From an uncultured Sphingomonas sp. (GTDB taxonomy: Bacteria > Pseudomonadota > Alphaproteobacteria > Sphingomonadales > Sphingomonadaceae): a DNA stretch of 11,435 nucleotides. The stretch covers positions 1 through 11,435 of the forward strand of contig CAMPJH010000037.1 in NCBI GenBank assembly GCA_946886845.1, in the 5' to 3' direction. The notes beneath the pieces were generated by a model. That model ran no database searches and was not told where the DNA came from. It saw only the letters and a list, made by a program, of their open reading frames with translations. The translations under genes were made by a program, and so were the position numbers. Of the stretch, positions 1-5,464 are shown piece by piece (the first letter of the stretch is position 1; each line of letters starts with the position of its first letter).

Positions 1-338
1 CGGATGAAGGCGTCACCTATGCGCGCAAGATCGACAAGGCCGAGACCCGAATCGATTTGACCCGGCCGGCCGAGGAGATCGAGCGGCAAGTGCGCGCTTT
101 CGCGCCCTTCCCCGGCGCCTGGTTCGAAGCCAATCGCGAACGCATCAGGATCCTGGAAGCGGAAGCGGGGCATGATGCGGATGGACGCCCCGGCGAAGTC
201 CTGGACGATTGCCTGACGATCGCGTGCGGCTCCGGTTACATCCGGCCGCTCAAGGTGCAGCGCGCCGGTCGCGGCGTGATGACTCCCGGCGAGTTACTCC
301 GCGGATATCCGATCCCGAAGGGAACGATCCTTCCGTGA
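1..338 (+). CDS. fmt: Methionyl-tRNA formyltransferase, C-terminal part (5' end outside window)
   Basis: Fmt transfers a formyl group from 10-formyl-tetrahydrofolate to Met-tRNA(fMet), making the initiator tRNA for translation in the cytoplasm. Only the C-terminal OB-like tRNA-binding domain is in the window, about 111 residues read in the frame whose first full codon is at 3. The opening [16 protein letters not shown] and the following [16 protein letters not shown] match the family pattern (VTYA-K--K-EARIDW, then RA-NPWP-AW). The end reads [18 protein letters not shown] and stops with TGA at 336-338. The catalytic N-terminal formyltransferase domain is missing only because the window begins here; no frameshift is seen. 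The stop codon overlaps the GTG start of truA by four bases (GTGA), so the two are almost certainly co-transcribed and translationally coupled. Family assignment is confident. Confidence 0.93.
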   Translation, partial: DEGVTYARKIDKAETRIDLTRPAEEIERQVRAFAPFPGAWFEANRERIRILEAEAGHDADGRPGEVLDDCLTIACGSGYIRPLKVQRAGRGVMTPGELLRGYPIPKGTILP

Positions 339-1075
339 CCCGCTGGCGGCTCACCATAGAATATGACGGCGGGCCGTTCATGGGCTGGCAGCGGCAGGAG
401 CATGGCCCTTCGGTGCAGCAGGCGCTCGAGGAAGCGCTCAACTCGATGACCGGCGAGCTTGCCGCGGTGCACGCCGCCGGCCGGACCGATGCCGGGGTGC
501 ATGCGCTGGCGATGAGCGCCCATGTCGAGATCGAAAAGACCCTGACCGAGCACCGACTCCGCGAGGGCCTGAACGCGCTCGTCCGGCCCCAGCCGATTTC
601 GGTCCTGTCGGCGGAGCACGCACCCGACGATTGGCACGCGCGCTTCTCCTGCGTCGGCCGCCGCTATCTGTACCGGATCCTCAACCGCCGGGCGCCGCCG
701 GCGCTGGATAACGGCCGGGTCTGGCACATCGGCGCCGATCTCGACCTCGACGCGATGCGCGAGGGTGCGGCGATGCTGGTCGGCCGCCACGATTTCACCA
801 CCTTCCGCTCGGCCCATTGCCAGTCGGAAAGCCCGGTCAAGACGCTCGACTCGCTCACCGCCAGCCGGGTCGGCGACGAAATCCGCGTCGAGGCGGCGGC
901 TCGCAGCTTCCTCCATCACCAGGTGCGATCGATGGTTGGCTGCCTGGCGCTGGTCGGCCGCGGCCAGTGGATGCCCGCCGACATCAAGTCCGCTCTCGAC
1001 GCCCGCGACCGCTCGGCGCTCGGCTTCAACGCGCCGCCGCACGGCCTCTATTTCGTTGAAGCGATCTACCCGTGA
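335..1075 (+). CDS. truA: tRNA pseudouridine(38-40) synthase TruA
   Basis: TruA isomerises uridines 38-40 in the anticodon stem-loop of many tRNAs to pseudouridine. The protein is 246 residues, normal for the family. Residues 6-20 ([15 protein letters not shown]) are the family's N-terminal strand. The catalytic motif is [10 protein letters not shown] at residues 48-57, with D52 as the expected nucleophilic aspartate (D60 in E. coli). The late block [12 protein letters not shown] is the conserved tRNA-binding and active-site segment. I chose the GTG at 335 rather than an upstream in-frame ATG at 209, because homology begins exactly at 335 and that GTG overlaps the fmt stop as GTGA, a classic coupling arrangement. 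There is little room for an independent promoter, so expression should follow fmt. No abnormal residue is visible. Confidence 0.97.
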   Translation: MTRWRLTIEYDGGPFMGWQRQEHGPSVQQALEEALNSMTGELAAVHAAGRTDAGVHALAMSAHVEIEKTLTEHRLREGLNALVRPQPISVLSAEHAPDDWHARFSCVGRRYLYRILNRRAPPALDNGRVWHIGADLDLDAMREGAAMLVGRHDFTTFRSAHCQSESPVKTLDSLTASRVGDEIRVEAAARSFLHHQVRSMVGCLALVGRGQWMPADIKSALDARDRSALGFNAPPHGLYFVEAIYP

Positions 1076-1096
1076 CGACGAGAAGATCGGGCCGCA

Positions 1097-1126
1097 CTTA
1101 CAATTCGACGCCGAAACGGCTATATG
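1097..1126 (+). promoter_or_regulatory. Candidate sigma-70-type promoter for cspA
   Basis: CTTACA at 1097-1102 (4 of 6 matches to TTGACA) is separated by 18 bases from TATATG at 1121-1126 (4 of 6 matches to TATAAT). Reading TTACAA at 1098-1103 as the -35 gives a 17-base spacer with a poorer match. Transcription would start near 1132-1134, leaving an untranslated leader of about 118 nucleotides before cspA; long leaders are typical of cold-shock genes. It lies in an AT-richer patch of the truA-cspA gap. Inferred from sequence only. Confidence 0.45.
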
Positions 1127-1132
1127 GGCACC

Positions 1133-1250
1133 GCTACTAGTCGCAAACGGACGGTCTCAAGAGCGCTTTGCGGCTCCTAATTCCTTCTCTTCGCTGCTCC
1201 TAGCACTAGCGGGCCGGTTGTCGGCTCCGTGACTAAGAAGGAACTAGACT
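1133..1250 (+). promoter_or_regulatory. Structured 5' leader of cspA with anti-Shine-Dalgarno pairing
   Basis: The bases upstream of cspA can form an ordered set of helices. Helix I pairs 1139-1147 (AGTCGCAAA) with 1167-1175 (TTTGCGGCT), nine pairs with one G-U. Helix II pairs 1177-1188 (CTAATTCCTTCT) with 1236-1247 (AGAAGGAACTAG), 11 of 12 positions paired, burying the Shine-Dalgarno bases AAGGA just before the ATG at 1251. Helix II encloses hairpins at 1192-1211 (CGCT/AGCG plus an inner GCT/AGC) and 1211-1227 (GGGCCG/CGGCTC, loop GTTGT). In E. coli the cspA leader is known to refold with temperature and control ribosome access; a similar role here is an inference. The pairings are by eye and no energies were computed. 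Confidence 0.55.
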
Positions 1251-1460
1251 ATGCCAATCGGCACCGTAAAATTTTTCAACGCCTCCAAAGGCTATGGCTT
1301 CATCAGTCCTGAGGACGGCGGCCAGGACGCATTCGTCCACATCACCGCGGTCGAGCGTGCGGGAATGCAGACGCTCAACCAGGACCAGAAGGTCAGCTAT
1401 GACCTCGAAGAGGACCAGCGCGGCAAGACCAAGGCCGTCAATCTGCAGCCGGTCGACTAA
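1251..1460 (+). CDS. cspA: Cold-shock protein, CspA family
   Basis: This is a 69-residue single cold-shock domain, an OB-fold RNA/single-stranded DNA chaperone acting in the cytoplasm. The start MPIGTVKFFNASKGYGFI contains the N-terminal strand and RNP1 (KGYGFISP), and DAFVHITAVE is RNP2. The aromatic residues that stack on nucleic acid (F9, Y15, F17, F28) and H30 are present. Length is normal and the end (LEEDQRGKTKAVNLQPVD) is the expected last strand. The start is supported by AAGAAGGAA at 1235-1243, eight bases from the ATG. That ribosome-binding site can be masked by the CU-rich segment 1177-1188 of the leader, which suggests post-transcriptional control. The gene lies 175 bases after truA. 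Whether it is cold-induced or one of several constitutive paralogues cannot be told from this window. Confidence 0.96.
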   Translation: MPIGTVKFFNASKGYGFISPEDGGQDAFVHITAVERAGMQTLNQDQKVSYDLEEDQRGKTKAVNLQPVD

Positions 1461-1473
1461 CTGAATATCGGAT

Positions 1474-1498
1474 GCGGGGCCGCTGCCAGCGGTCCCGC
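1474..1498 (+). terminator. Strong hairpin after cspA, without a U-tract
   Basis: GCGGGGCCGCT (1474-1484) and AGCGGTCCCGC (1488-1498) form an 11-base-pair stem with one G-U pair and a GCC loop, 13 bases after the cspA stop. No run of T follows, so it is not a textbook intrinsic terminator. It could still be a terminator, a 3'-end stabiliser of the cspA message, or an attenuator before the small genes downstream. The stem is seen directly; the role is inferred. Confidence 0.5.
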
Positions 1499-1529
1499 TC
1501 CACCCCAGCAAACCCCGATAATGGGAACC

Positions 1530-1745
1530 ATGACCGACAGAGAAACCTACCTTGCCCGAGCCGCCGAAGCGCGCGCCCAGGCAGACGCAGCGACGCTCGA
1601 CAATGTGCGCGATCGCTGCCTCAGGTCCGAAGCGGCCTGGAACGAAATGGCCGCGCGCGCAGCGCGGACCGAGCGGATGCGCGAGACGCTGCTGGCCGAC
1701 AAGGCCAAGGCAGCCGCCGCGCTGGCCGCTGAAAGTCAAAAATAA
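1530..1745 (+). CDS. Small conserved-type helical protein of unknown function
   Basis: This encodes 71 residues beginning MTDRETYLARAAEAR and ending LAAESQK. An upstream in-frame ATG at 1521 would add three residues. I prefer 1530 because GGGA at 1523-1526 is the only ribosome-binding-like sequence, though its spacing is short, and because MTDRE looks like a natural N-terminus. The protein is rich in Ala, Arg and Glu, has no signal peptide or membrane span, and should be almost wholly alpha-helical (AAWNEMAARAARTERMRETL). From memory, proteins of this style occur in sphingomonads, but I cannot name a family or function. It follows cspA and its hairpin by 69 bases on the same strand, so it may be read from the cspA promoter. 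Real gene likely: sensible codon use, compact placement and no competing frame. Confidence 0.7.
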   Translation: MTDRETYLARAAEARAQADAATLDNVRDRCLRSEAAWNEMAARAARTERMRETLLADKAKAAAALAAESQK

Positions 1746-1758
1746 AGAGAAAAACTAA

Positions 1759-1902
1759 GTGAAGAATTTCCAGTACAAATCGCGAGCCGCGCAAAAGCGC
1801 CGCCGCAATCCCAAATCCTCCCTTTTCCAGCTCATGACCCCGGCCGAGAGCCGCCAGGCACGAGCAATCGCCTACCAGGCCGCGCTCGCCGTTCTCGGCT
1901 AA
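1759..1902 (+). CDS. 47-residue basic small protein, function unknown
   Basis: The frame starts with GTG at 1759, 13 bases after the previous gene, and ends with TAA at 1900-1902. It reads MKNFQYKSRAAQKRRRNP, then a KSSLFQL linker, then a predicted helix MTPAESRQARAIAYQAALAV. The first 20 residues are strongly basic (KSRAAQKRRR), suggesting contact with nucleic acid or ribosome; that is inference. There is no membrane span or signal peptide. A purine-rich stretch (AAAGAGA, 1744-1750) about eight bases upstream may act as ribosome-binding site. The stop codon overlaps the stop of the convergent membrane-protein gene (CTAA, 1899-1902). It is easily missed by gene callers because of its size and GTG start. 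I do not recognise a named family. Confidence 0.6.
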   Translation: MKNFQYKSRAAQKRRRNPKSSLFQLMTPAESRQARAIAYQAALAVLG

Positions 1903-2465
1903 CGCCGCGGTCCGTCGCTCTCGCTCGCTTCGAGCGGGGCGGCGGCGATCAACAACAGGCCGGCGGCGACGAAGCTCACCGCCAGGATCCAGGCAAAGGT
2001 CGCGACGATGTCGCTGGTTGTCCCGAACAATCCGTAGACCAGCACCGCGACCGGCAACCCGCCGAGCAGCAGCACCGCCAGCAGGAAATCCACCGCTGAG
2101 GCGAAATAGACCCAGTTGCACAATGGCCGTGGCGAGCCGAACGCCGAGACCAGCAACGCGCCGGCGCGGACCACCAGCCACAGAATGACCAGGTTGAGGA
2201 CCGTGAAGAAGTTGGCGCCCGGGTCGAGCGCCAGCCGAAGCCCGGCGAGCAGGCTCGCGGCCGCGGCGATCCCAGCCGGTATGTGGTGCCCGCGCCGGGC
2301 GAACACCGCGAACAGCTCGATCGCTCCGGCCGCCATCAGCATCAGCCCCACCACCGTCCGGCCGGGAATGTGCCGGGCCATAGGCAGCAGCGCCGAGCCC
2401 AAAGCGAGCAGGACGATCAAGATCCCGGCGATTCGGATCACCCGGGTGCGGTCGCTGGTCGACAT
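1899..2465 (-). CDS. Six-helix integral membrane protein, HdeD/DUF308-like
   Basis: This is a 188-residue protein that is almost all membrane. Hydrophobic spans lie at about residues 10-30, 37-57, 62-80, 86-106, 116-138 and 148-172, joined by short loops, with a charged C-terminal tail (EASESDGPRR). The repeated pattern of paired hydrophobic helices with small residues (GLMLMAAGAIELFAVFARRG) resembles HdeD-like acid-resistance membrane proteins, but the resemblance is general and I have no diagnostic motif. It is not a recognised transporter. The ATG at 2463-2465 is preceded by GGAG about 13 bases upstream, rather far. It is divergent from the PilZ gene across 120 bases and convergent, with overlapping stops, with the small gene at 1759-1902. 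Confidence 0.75.
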   Translation of the reverse strand: MSTSDRTRVIRIAGILIVLLALGSALLPMARHIPGRTVVGLMLMAAGAIELFAVFARRGHHIPAGIAAAASLLAGLRLALDPGANFFTVLNLVILWLVVRAGALLVSAFGSPRPLCNWVYFASAVDFLLAVLLLGGLPVAVLVYGLFGTTSDIVATFAWILAVSFVAAGLLLIAAAPLEASESDGPRR

Positions 2466-2526
2466 TGCAGGCGTTCTACTCCGCGGAAGCGGCGCGGTTC
2501 CGTTTCGGGGCCGAATCGTCGGCGCA

Positions 2527-2545
2527 TTAGCGACTTGTTAGCTAC
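2527..2545 (+). repeat. Short direct repeat in the divergent promoter region
   Basis: TTAGCGAC (2527-2534) and TTAGCTAC (2538-2545) repeat with a period of 11 bases and one mismatch, about one DNA turn. They lie between the divergent membrane-protein and PilZ genes, where an operator might be expected. This is a weak signal that could be chance. Confidence 0.2.
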
Positions 2546-2585
2546 GCGAGGCGCAGGCTTTGCGGCCAAACTGCCGGATCGATCG

Positions 2586-3221
2586 ATGAGCGAAGCGCCG
2601 TCAGCAACAACGTTCGTCATGGGCGCCCGACTCCCGTGGCCCGACGACGCGCCCGCGATCGACGACAAAGGGCCGTTCGACCCGGCAATCGTCCACGGTG
2701 CGGGGTCGCGGCGGAACTGCTCGGTCCGCAGGATTTCCTCGCTCGGGGCGACACTTCGCGGCGAGGTCGTAAAAGCGCCCGGCGACGATGTCGCGGTCGA
2801 GCTGGCCAGCGGCCAGCGCCCCGCGGCCACGGTCGAATGGGTCAGCGGCGGCGAAACCGGGGTCCGCTTCGAGGAGCCGGTCGACGTGATCGCCCTGATC
2901 AACCGCGAGCTGGTCAGCCAGCCGGTCGAGCGGCGGGCGATGCCGCGGGTCGAAATCCGCTGCGGCGCCTATCTCAAATGCGGCGGCGACGTTGCGCCGG
3001 TGGTGGTCCGCAACATTTCGGCGCGCGGGCTGCAGCTCGAGGGCGAAGCCCTGCCGAGCGCCGGGACCTTCGTGTCGGTGCTGATCGAGGGTCTCAACGT
3101 TCCGGCCGGCGAGGTCGCCTGGCGCAAGGCCAATTTGGCGGGGATCGCGCTGCTCGACGATCTCAGCTGGTCGTCGATCATGCCGTGGATCCGCGACCAG
3201 GTGCGCAAGCAGGCGCTGTAG
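2586..3221 (+). CDS. Double PilZ-domain protein (probable c-di-GMP receptor)
   Basis: PilZ domains bind the second messenger cyclic di-GMP and pass the signal to motility, exopolysaccharide or transcription machinery. The 211-residue protein appears to carry two. The second (about residues 115-205) has the diagnostic ligand motifs: RxxxR at 117-121 (RAMPR) and N-x-S-x-x-G at 143-148 (NISARG), then strands ending AGIALLDDLSW. The first (about 40-105) keeps the shape (RRNCSVRRISSLGATLRG, then ATVEWVSGGETGVRFEEP), but its NxSxxG position reads RISSLG, so it probably does not bind ligand in the usual way. No membrane span or catalytic domain is present. ATG 2586 was chosen because the longer in-frame extension to 2283 lies under the opposite-strand membrane gene; the ribosome-binding site is poor. 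The cellular target is unknown. Confidence 0.82.
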   Translation: MSEAPSATTFVMGARLPWPDDAPAIDDKGPFDPAIVHGAGSRRNCSVRRISSLGATLRGEVVKAPGDDVAVELASGQRPAATVEWVSGGETGVRFEEPVDVIALINRELVSQPVERRAMPRVEIRCGAYLKCGGDVAPVVVRNISARGLQLEGEALPSAGTFVSVLIEGLNVPAGEVAWRKANLAGIALLDDLSWSSIMPWIRDQVRKQAL

Positions 3222-3328
3222 CGGCGCAGCCGTATCCTTCGCTTCGCGCTAACTTGCGGACCCTACACGTTATATTTTAGGTAACCTCACAGGCGTAAAC
3301 GCTTGTTCGCCGCGCTTCGGGAGGTTTC

Positions 3329-3499
3329 GTGGACGATTGGGAAGCCGCATTCCGGGAAAAGAGCGAGCGCCGGCGCCGGCGCTCCCAGCGCAATCGCCTG
3401 ATCGGGCGCGGCGCCTTGCTGGCCCTGATCTCGGGAGTCATTCTCCTCGGGCTGTGGACGTTCGACACTCTGATGCACGACGGTTTTCGCTGGTTTTGA
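3329..3499 (+). CDS. 56-residue single-span membrane protein, function unknown
   Basis: A GTG start at 3329 is preceded by an excellent ribosome-binding site, GGGAGG at 3319-3324. The frame ends with TGA at 3497-3499. The protein begins MDDWEAAFREKSE, continues with a very basic run (RRRRRSQRNR), has one hydrophobic span at about residues 28-45 (ALLALISGVILLGLW), and ends in an aromatic tail (DGFRWF). The basic flank predicts N-terminus inside and C-terminus outside by the positive-inside rule. It lies 107 bases after the PilZ gene on the same strand and may have its own promoter in the AT-richer stretch around 3265-3285, though no clear -35/-10 pair is visible. No family recognised. The strong ribosome-binding site plus the ordered topology argue that it is real. 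Confidence 0.65.
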   Translation: MDDWEAAFREKSERRRRRSQRNRLIGRGALLALISGVILLGLWTFDTLMHDGFRWF

Positions 3500-3509
3500 G
3501 CCGCGTCGC

Positions 3510-3529
3510 TTGGCGCGGAGAAGCGCCGA
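3510..3529 (+). terminator. Hairpin after the small membrane-protein gene
   Basis: TTGGCGC (3510-3516) and GCGCCGA (3523-3529) form a seven-base-pair stem with one G-T pair and a GGAGAA loop, starting 11 bases after the stop at 3499. No T-run follows on the plus strand. Its position suggests a transcript end, but this is a weak terminator call. Confidence 0.3.
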
Positions 3530-3575
3530 AGTTGCCACAGCCGAAGAAATCGGCGGCGCGAATCCCGGCGACACA

Positions 3576-3611
3576 AACTTCGCCAACTTCGCCAACTTTG
3601 TAACCTTCGCA
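3576..3611 (+). repeat. Four imperfect copies of a 9-base tandem repeat
   Basis: AACTTCGCC occurs twice exactly (3576-3584, 3585-3593) and is followed by two diverged copies, AACTTTGTA (3594-3602) and ACCTTCGCA (3603-3611). The period of nine is a multiple of three, but the stretch is not inside a supported gene. No function can be assigned. Confidence 0.6.
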
Positions 3612-3730
3612 GCTCGGCAGATGTGTGACGGATTCAAAGAGCGTTTCGGCCTAGCCGCCGAGTCGGGCGAGCAAAGCAAATCAATTCCTACATTGGAAGC
3701 GAATCGGACTCACCTCGCTCGCGCTGACGG

Positions 3731-4060
3731 TCATCGCGGATCGAGCCCGAACTTAATCCGCCATGCGGAATCGAGCAGATCCTGCTCCTCCGGATGTTTC
3801 CGGATGTAGGCGGCGAAGAACGGACAGATCGGGATCACCTTGAGCCCGCGAGCCCGAGCCGATTCGAGCCCGGCCTGGATCAGGGCTGTTCCGAGCCCCT
3901 CCCCTTCATGCGCTTCCGGCACCTCAGTGTGCGTGAACATGATCTTGCCGGTGAGGAGGTTGTATTCGGCGAAGGCGAAGCTGCCGTCGCCGAGGTCAAT
4001 CTCGAACCGGTGCCTGTCGGCGTTGTCGCGGACTTCGAACTGGGGCCAGGGCGTGGTCAT
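3731..4060 (-). CDS. Small GNAT-fold N-acetyltransferase, YjdJ/NATD1-like
   Basis: This is a 109-residue single-domain protein of the short GNAT class (COG2388-type), which includes bacterial YjdJ and animal NATD1. These transfer acetyl from acetyl-CoA to an amine; the substrates are largely unknown. Visible marks are the strand FAEYNLLTGKIMFTHTEVPEA, the acetyl-CoA pyrophosphate loop HEGEGLGTALIQAGLESAR, and the characteristic late block VIPICPFFAAYIRKHPE with its conserved Cys-Pro-Phe and His-Pro-Glu. I chose the ATG at 4058-4060, with AGGG seven bases upstream; a GTG at 4064-4066 would add two residues. The gene is divergent from the NTF2-like gene across about 78 bases. Family confident, substrate unknown. 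Confidence 0.87.
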   Translation of the reverse strand: MTTPWPQFEVRDNADRHRFEIDLGDGSFAFAEYNLLTGKIMFTHTEVPEAHEGEGLGTALIQAGLESARARGLKVIPICPFFAAYIRKHPEEQDLLDSAWRIKFGLDPR

Positions 4061-4138
4061 TCCCACACCCTAGACTCACCCGCAAAGTGGGCGAAAGTGC
4101 CGTTGACCGCCGCGCGCGCTGGCGGCAGGTTCCGCGCC

Positions 4139-4552
4139 ATGAGCGACGCGACCGACAGCCTGCTTGCCGACATCCTGGCCTTCATCGACGAAGTGAACCG
4201 CGGCGACGCGGCGGCGGCGCTGGCGCGGTTCACCGACGACGTCTGCATCGTCGAGGACCTCGCCCCTTATCGGATGTCCGGTCCTGGCGCGGGCCAGAAG
4301 TGGCTGAGCGCGATGGGCGCCAACGCGCAGAAGCTGGGCGTCGCCGCGGTCGTCCTCCACCCCGGCCAGCCGCGGCGGATCGAGGCCGACGAGGCGACCG
4401 GCTATTGCGTGCTTCCGGGCGAGCTGACTCTCGACGGGCCGAACGCCAAACTGAACGCCGCCGGCGAGCTGACGATGGCGGCGCGGCGCGAGAACGGCGC
4501 GTGGAGGTTCTGCGCGATGACCTGGGCGGGGGACCAGCCGGCGGCGCGGTAA
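4139..4552 (+). CDS. NTF2/SnoaL-like fold protein
   Basis: The 137-residue protein has the cone-shaped NTF2-like layout: an N-terminal helix (DSLLADILAFIDEVNRGDAAAALARFTDDVCIVEDL), then SGPGAGQKWLSAMGANAQKL, and a C-terminal sheet ending NGAWRFCAMTWAGDQPA. The phrase VEDLAPYRMSGPGA is typical of small SnoaL-like proteins. Members include enzymes such as cyclases and isomerases as well as non-catalytic ligand binders, so no reaction can be assigned. There is no signal peptide, so it should be cytoplasmic. ATG 4139 is preferred because the longer frame upstream runs through the divergent acetyltransferase gene. A weak AGG lies about ten bases upstream of the start. The next gene begins 47 bases downstream on the same strand, so they may be co-transcribed. 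Confidence 0.78.
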   Translation: MSDATDSLLADILAFIDEVNRGDAAAALARFTDDVCIVEDLAPYRMSGPGAGQKWLSAMGANAQKLGVAAVVLHPGQPRRIEADEATGYCVLPGELTLDGPNAKLNAAGELTMAARRENGAWRFCAMTWAGDQPAAR

Positions 4553-4599
4553 GCCCGAATCCCGGCTTACCTTGTGACCCATTGTTGCGGCCGGTAAAC

Positions 4600-5394
4600 A
4601 TGTCACTGATGGCGGACGACGGCTGCACACTTGGCTTCGGCGAGACCTACGACATGGTCGCTGTCCAAACCGCATGCGGCCAATTGTTGAGCCTCACCTC
4701 CCACCGCAGTGATGACAGCATCCCGCCCCACAAGCACGTCAACGACTATCTCTGCATGGTCTTGAGCGGAGGTTTTGCCGAACGCGAGCGGAACCGATGG
4801 CAGGAACGGCGAGCCGGATGCTATTTCACCCATCAGGCGGGTGAAATGCACCACGATCACTTCGGACCGCAGGGCGCCGTCTGCCTCAATCTCCATTTCC
4901 CCAGCGGACAATCGGGAACCGCGCTGAACGGGACCTGCCCGACATCGGCCAAGGTGACGGCCGACAAGCTGGCATTCGAGCTCGCCTCGAGCTCGCGCGA
5001 AGAGCTGGTCATGGCATCGCTGGCAGCGGAAATACTGGCCAATCTCAATCCAGCGGCGACCGAAACACCGCACGGCGGCAAGTGGATAGACAGGATCATC
5101 GAGGCGATCTCGGACGAGCCCTGCCGCCGCTGGAGGCTTAGGGAGCTGGCCGAGATCGCGGGTCGTCATCCGGTCCACGTTGCGCAGTCGTTCCGTGCCC
5201 AAACGGGCACGTCGCTCGGCGCCTTTCAGCGCCTGCGGCGCCTGACCTGCCTTAGCCTGGCTTTGCGGCTCAAGCAGGACTCTCTGGCCATGCTCGCCGC
5301 CGAATTCGGTTACTGCGATCAGTCGCACATGAACTCGGAATTCCGCTCCGCATTCGGGGTGAGTCCGGGCCGCTATCGGCGCGCCTTCCACTAA
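4600..5394 (+). CDS. AraC-family transcriptional regulator with N-terminal cupin
   Basis: This is a 264-residue two-domain regulator. The N-terminal part is a cupin sensor: motif 1 is H44-x-H46 followed by DYLCMVLSGGF, and motif 2 is AGEMH at 80-84 followed by H85 and H87. The C-terminal ~100 residues form the double helix-turn-helix of AraC/XylS proteins: RLRELAEIAGRHPVHVAQSF is the first HTH, and LAAEFGYCDQSHMNSEFRSAFGVSPGRYRR is the second HTH with the family signature end. Start at ATG 4600; an ATG at 4609 is an alternative, and neither has a good ribosome-binding site. The histidine-rich cupin could bind a metal or small ligand, which is inference. A likely target is the secreted hydrolase 70 bases downstream, by proximity only. 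GC content looks slightly lower than in the neighbours. Confidence 0.9.
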   Translation: MSLMADDGCTLGFGETYDMVAVQTACGQLLSLTSHRSDDSIPPHKHVNDYLCMVLSGGFAERERNRWQERRAGCYFTHQAGEMHHDHFGPQGAVCLNLHFPSGQSGTALNGTCPTSAKVTADKLAFELASSSREELVMASLAAEILANLNPAATETPHGGKWIDRIIEAISDEPCRRWRLRELAEIAGRHPVHVAQSFRAQTGTSLGAFQRLRRLTCLSLALRLKQDSLAMLAAEFGYCDQSHMNSEFRSAFGVSPGRYRRAFH

Positions 5395-5418
5395 TTTCCT
5401 CCAAGACAAAGAGGCGGC

Positions 5419-5438
5419 GGTCGGCGAAGCTGCCGGCC
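5419..5438 (+). promoter_or_regulatory. Hairpin between the AraC regulator and the hydrolase
   Basis: GGTCGGC (5419-5425) and GCCGGCC (5432-5438) form a seven-base-pair stem with one G-T pair around a GAAGCT loop. It lies 24 bases after the regulator stop and 13 bases before the GGGAGGG ribosome-binding site of the hydrolase. Without a T-run it is a poor terminator; an inverted-repeat operator or leader hairpin is equally possible. Confidence 0.3.
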
Positions 5439-5464
5439 CAAACGCGTCTCTGGGAGGGATGACG

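Larger units (their letters stand above)
3500..3730. other. Gene-free stretch between convergent genes
   Basis: No convincing gene is visible in these 231 bases. They hold a hairpin (3510-3529), a 9-base tandem repeat (3576-3611) and a weaker hairpin TCGGC/GCCGA at 3646-3661. Long frames crossing the area have poor codon character and overlap the acetyltransferase gene. The base composition is more AT-rich than in the neighbouring genes. Confidence 0.6.

Noticed and set aside
236..1042. 268-codon open frame on the minus strand opposite truA
   Set aside because: It is a shadow of truA caused by high third-position GC; its sequence is Arg/Ala-rich with no recognisable motif, whereas truA is certain.
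3254..3276. TTGCGG and TATATT before the 56-residue gene as a promoter
   Set aside because: The spacer is only 11 bases, too short for a sigma-70 promoter.
3510..3809. 99-codon plus-strand frame over the tandem repeat
   Set aside because: It starts with TTG lacking a ribosome-binding site, overlaps the acetyltransferase gene on the other strand, and has no coherent protein features.
4103..4131. TTGACC at 4103 as a -35 box for the NTF2-like gene
   Set aside because: The bases 17 to 18 positions downstream (CAGGTT) do not resemble a -10 box, and the start codon would be too near.
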